Source: Moesziomyces globuligerus | Taxonomy: Eukaryota; Basidiomycota; Ustilaginomycetes; Ustilaginales; Ustilaginaceae | Reading direction: 5' to 3' | Length of the DNA: 64,000 nucleotides | NCBI GenBank assembly: GCA_030849465.1 | Contig: JARVLF010000011.1 | Coordinates: 124,001 to 188,000 of the forward strand | Shown here: positions 63,264-64,000 of the stretch, piece by piece | How positions within the stretch are numbered: the first letter of the stretch is position 1 | Layout of the letters: each line of letters starts with the position of its first letter | Program-made: the position numbers and the translations under genes | Notes under the pieces: generated by a model | Databases searched by the model: none | Told to the model about the DNA's origin: nothing | The model's input: the letters and a program-made list of their open reading frames with translations, nothing else

Positions 63264-64000
63264 TCACTTTGCGGTCTTCTGACGCTTTGCGGCGGTCTGG
63301 GCCTTCATGCCCTGAATGCGGTAGATCTCCTTCATCTCTGCCTTTCGTTTCTGAGCGCGGATTTCGGAGTCCTTTTCGTTGAGTTTGACGCGCTGGTCTC
63401 TCTTTTCGAGGTTCTTCTTCTTGCGCTTCTGTTCCTTTTCTCGTTGGACGGTCTTCATCTGCTGGAGGAGGGCGAGGGCTTTTTTCTCGTCTGCTTCGAG
63501 GACGACGGCACGTTTGGCTAGGTAGCCCTGACCTCCCGTGGCGGCCTTCATTTGTTTGGGTTTGCTCTTGAAGGGCAAGTCTGCTTGGAGGGCACGTGGG
63601 ATTCGGAGAGGGTTGAACTTTCGTTCGGCGGTACGTTCCACCGTGCGGTAGGATGAGTTGATGTGGTTGGGAGCTTTGAGTTGACGTTCCTTTCGAACCG
63701 CACCCGTCAACCGCATCCCTTGCCAGGTACGTTGGCTTCCCGAAAGCAACAACGAAGTGACCGGGTTGTAGAACTTTCGTGGTTGGATCGTATACCACGC
63801 CCGCAGGAAGATGATATCGCTCATCAGGATCTTATCCTCAAACGTAGCTCGGAAATGACCCTCCGGCTTGGCCAACGCCTTTTTGACCTGTCCTCGAATC
63901 CCAGAGACCGTCTTGACATGCGCTCCTTCGAACTTGGCCACCTCGAGCGCCGAGGAAAACATGTCCTTGACAAACGCCGTGTTCTTGTAGATCTTGCTCG
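63264..64000 (-). CDS. BMS1: Ribosome biogenesis GTPase BMS1, C-terminal part
   Basis: The frame runs off the window's right edge; about 244 C-terminal residues are visible. It reads KIYKNTAFVKDMF, then SSALEVAKFEGAHVKTVSGI, EGHFRATFEDKILMSDIIFL, and FYNPVTSLL. These match the conserved C-terminal block of Bms1 and the related Tsr1. A Lys/Arg-rich tail follows (REKEQKRKKKNLEKRD). The KFEGA and PEG-FRATFEDK words favour Bms1. Bms1 is the nucleolar GTPase that loads Rcl1 onto the 90S pre-ribosome. The GTPase domain is outside the window. Confidence 0.92.
   Translation of the reverse strand, partial: SKIYKNTAFVKDMFSSALEVAKFEGAHVKTVSGIRGQVKKALAKPEGHFRATFEDKILMSDIIFLRAWYTIQPRKFYNPVTSLLLSGSQRTWQGMRLTGAVRKERQLKAPNHINSSYRTVERTAERKFNPLRIPRALQADLPFKSKPKQMKAATGGQGYLAKRAVVLEADEKKALALLQQMKTVQREKEQKRKKKNLEKRDQRVKLNEKDSEIRAQKRKAEMKEIYRIQGMKAQTAAKRQKTAK

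Overview
The window looks like nuclear chromosomal DNA of a smut-type basidiomycete (Ustilaginales, close to Ustilago, Sporisorium or Moesziomyces). The reasons are GC-rich compact genes, mostly intron-less or with short GTAAGT-type introns, pyrimidine-rich leaders, intron-containing tRNA genes, and above all a secreted chorismate mutase that resembles the smut effector Cmu1. The species cannot be fixed from the sequence alone. All similarities come from recognising motifs by eye; no search was run.

Layout, left to right. 0-14 kb: the 3' part of an Atg14/UVRAG-type gene, the spliceosomal DEAH helicase PRP2, a small secreted cysteine protein, the ER-targeting factor SND2, a GPI-anchored Ser/Thr-rich protein, mitochondrial dihydroxy-acid dehydratase ILV3, and a Tcd1-like tRNA-modifying E1-type enzyme. 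14-27 kb: an intron-containing tRNA-Thr, a zinc alcohol dehydrogenase, an Asi-like membrane RING protein, a membrane-anchored aspartic protease, the GTPase RHO1, and an unknown GPI-anchored protein. 27-31 kb: the largest gene-poor stretch, ending in the leader of a phytochrome hybrid histidine kinase (31-36 kb). 36-48 kb: the Cmu1-like chorismate mutase, a PQ-loop transporter, a mitochondrial protein of unknown function, an intron-containing tRNA-Phe, a HOS3-like histone deacetylase and the RIO1 kinase. 48-64 kb: an F-BAR/RhoGAP protein convergent with protein kinase PKC1, the phospholipid methyltransferase OPI3, an unknown gene, an ERT1-like Zn2Cys6/PAS regulator, and the 3' end of BMS1.

Functional themes. 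RHO1, an F-BAR/RhoGAP protein and PKC1 belong to the polarity and cell-wall-integrity pathway; the last two are direct neighbours. PRP2, RIO1, BMS1, the Tcd1-like enzyme and two tRNAs belong to RNA processing and ribosome biogenesis. The phytochrome, four predicted secreted or surface proteins and the chorismate mutase are the parts most likely tied to environment or host. I found no transposon, CRISPR array, virus or clear horizontal insertion. The most unusual structures are two start codons isolated on 3-nt and 6-nt coding exons, a RhoGAP-like domain with no visible arginine finger, and a C15G15 palindrome.
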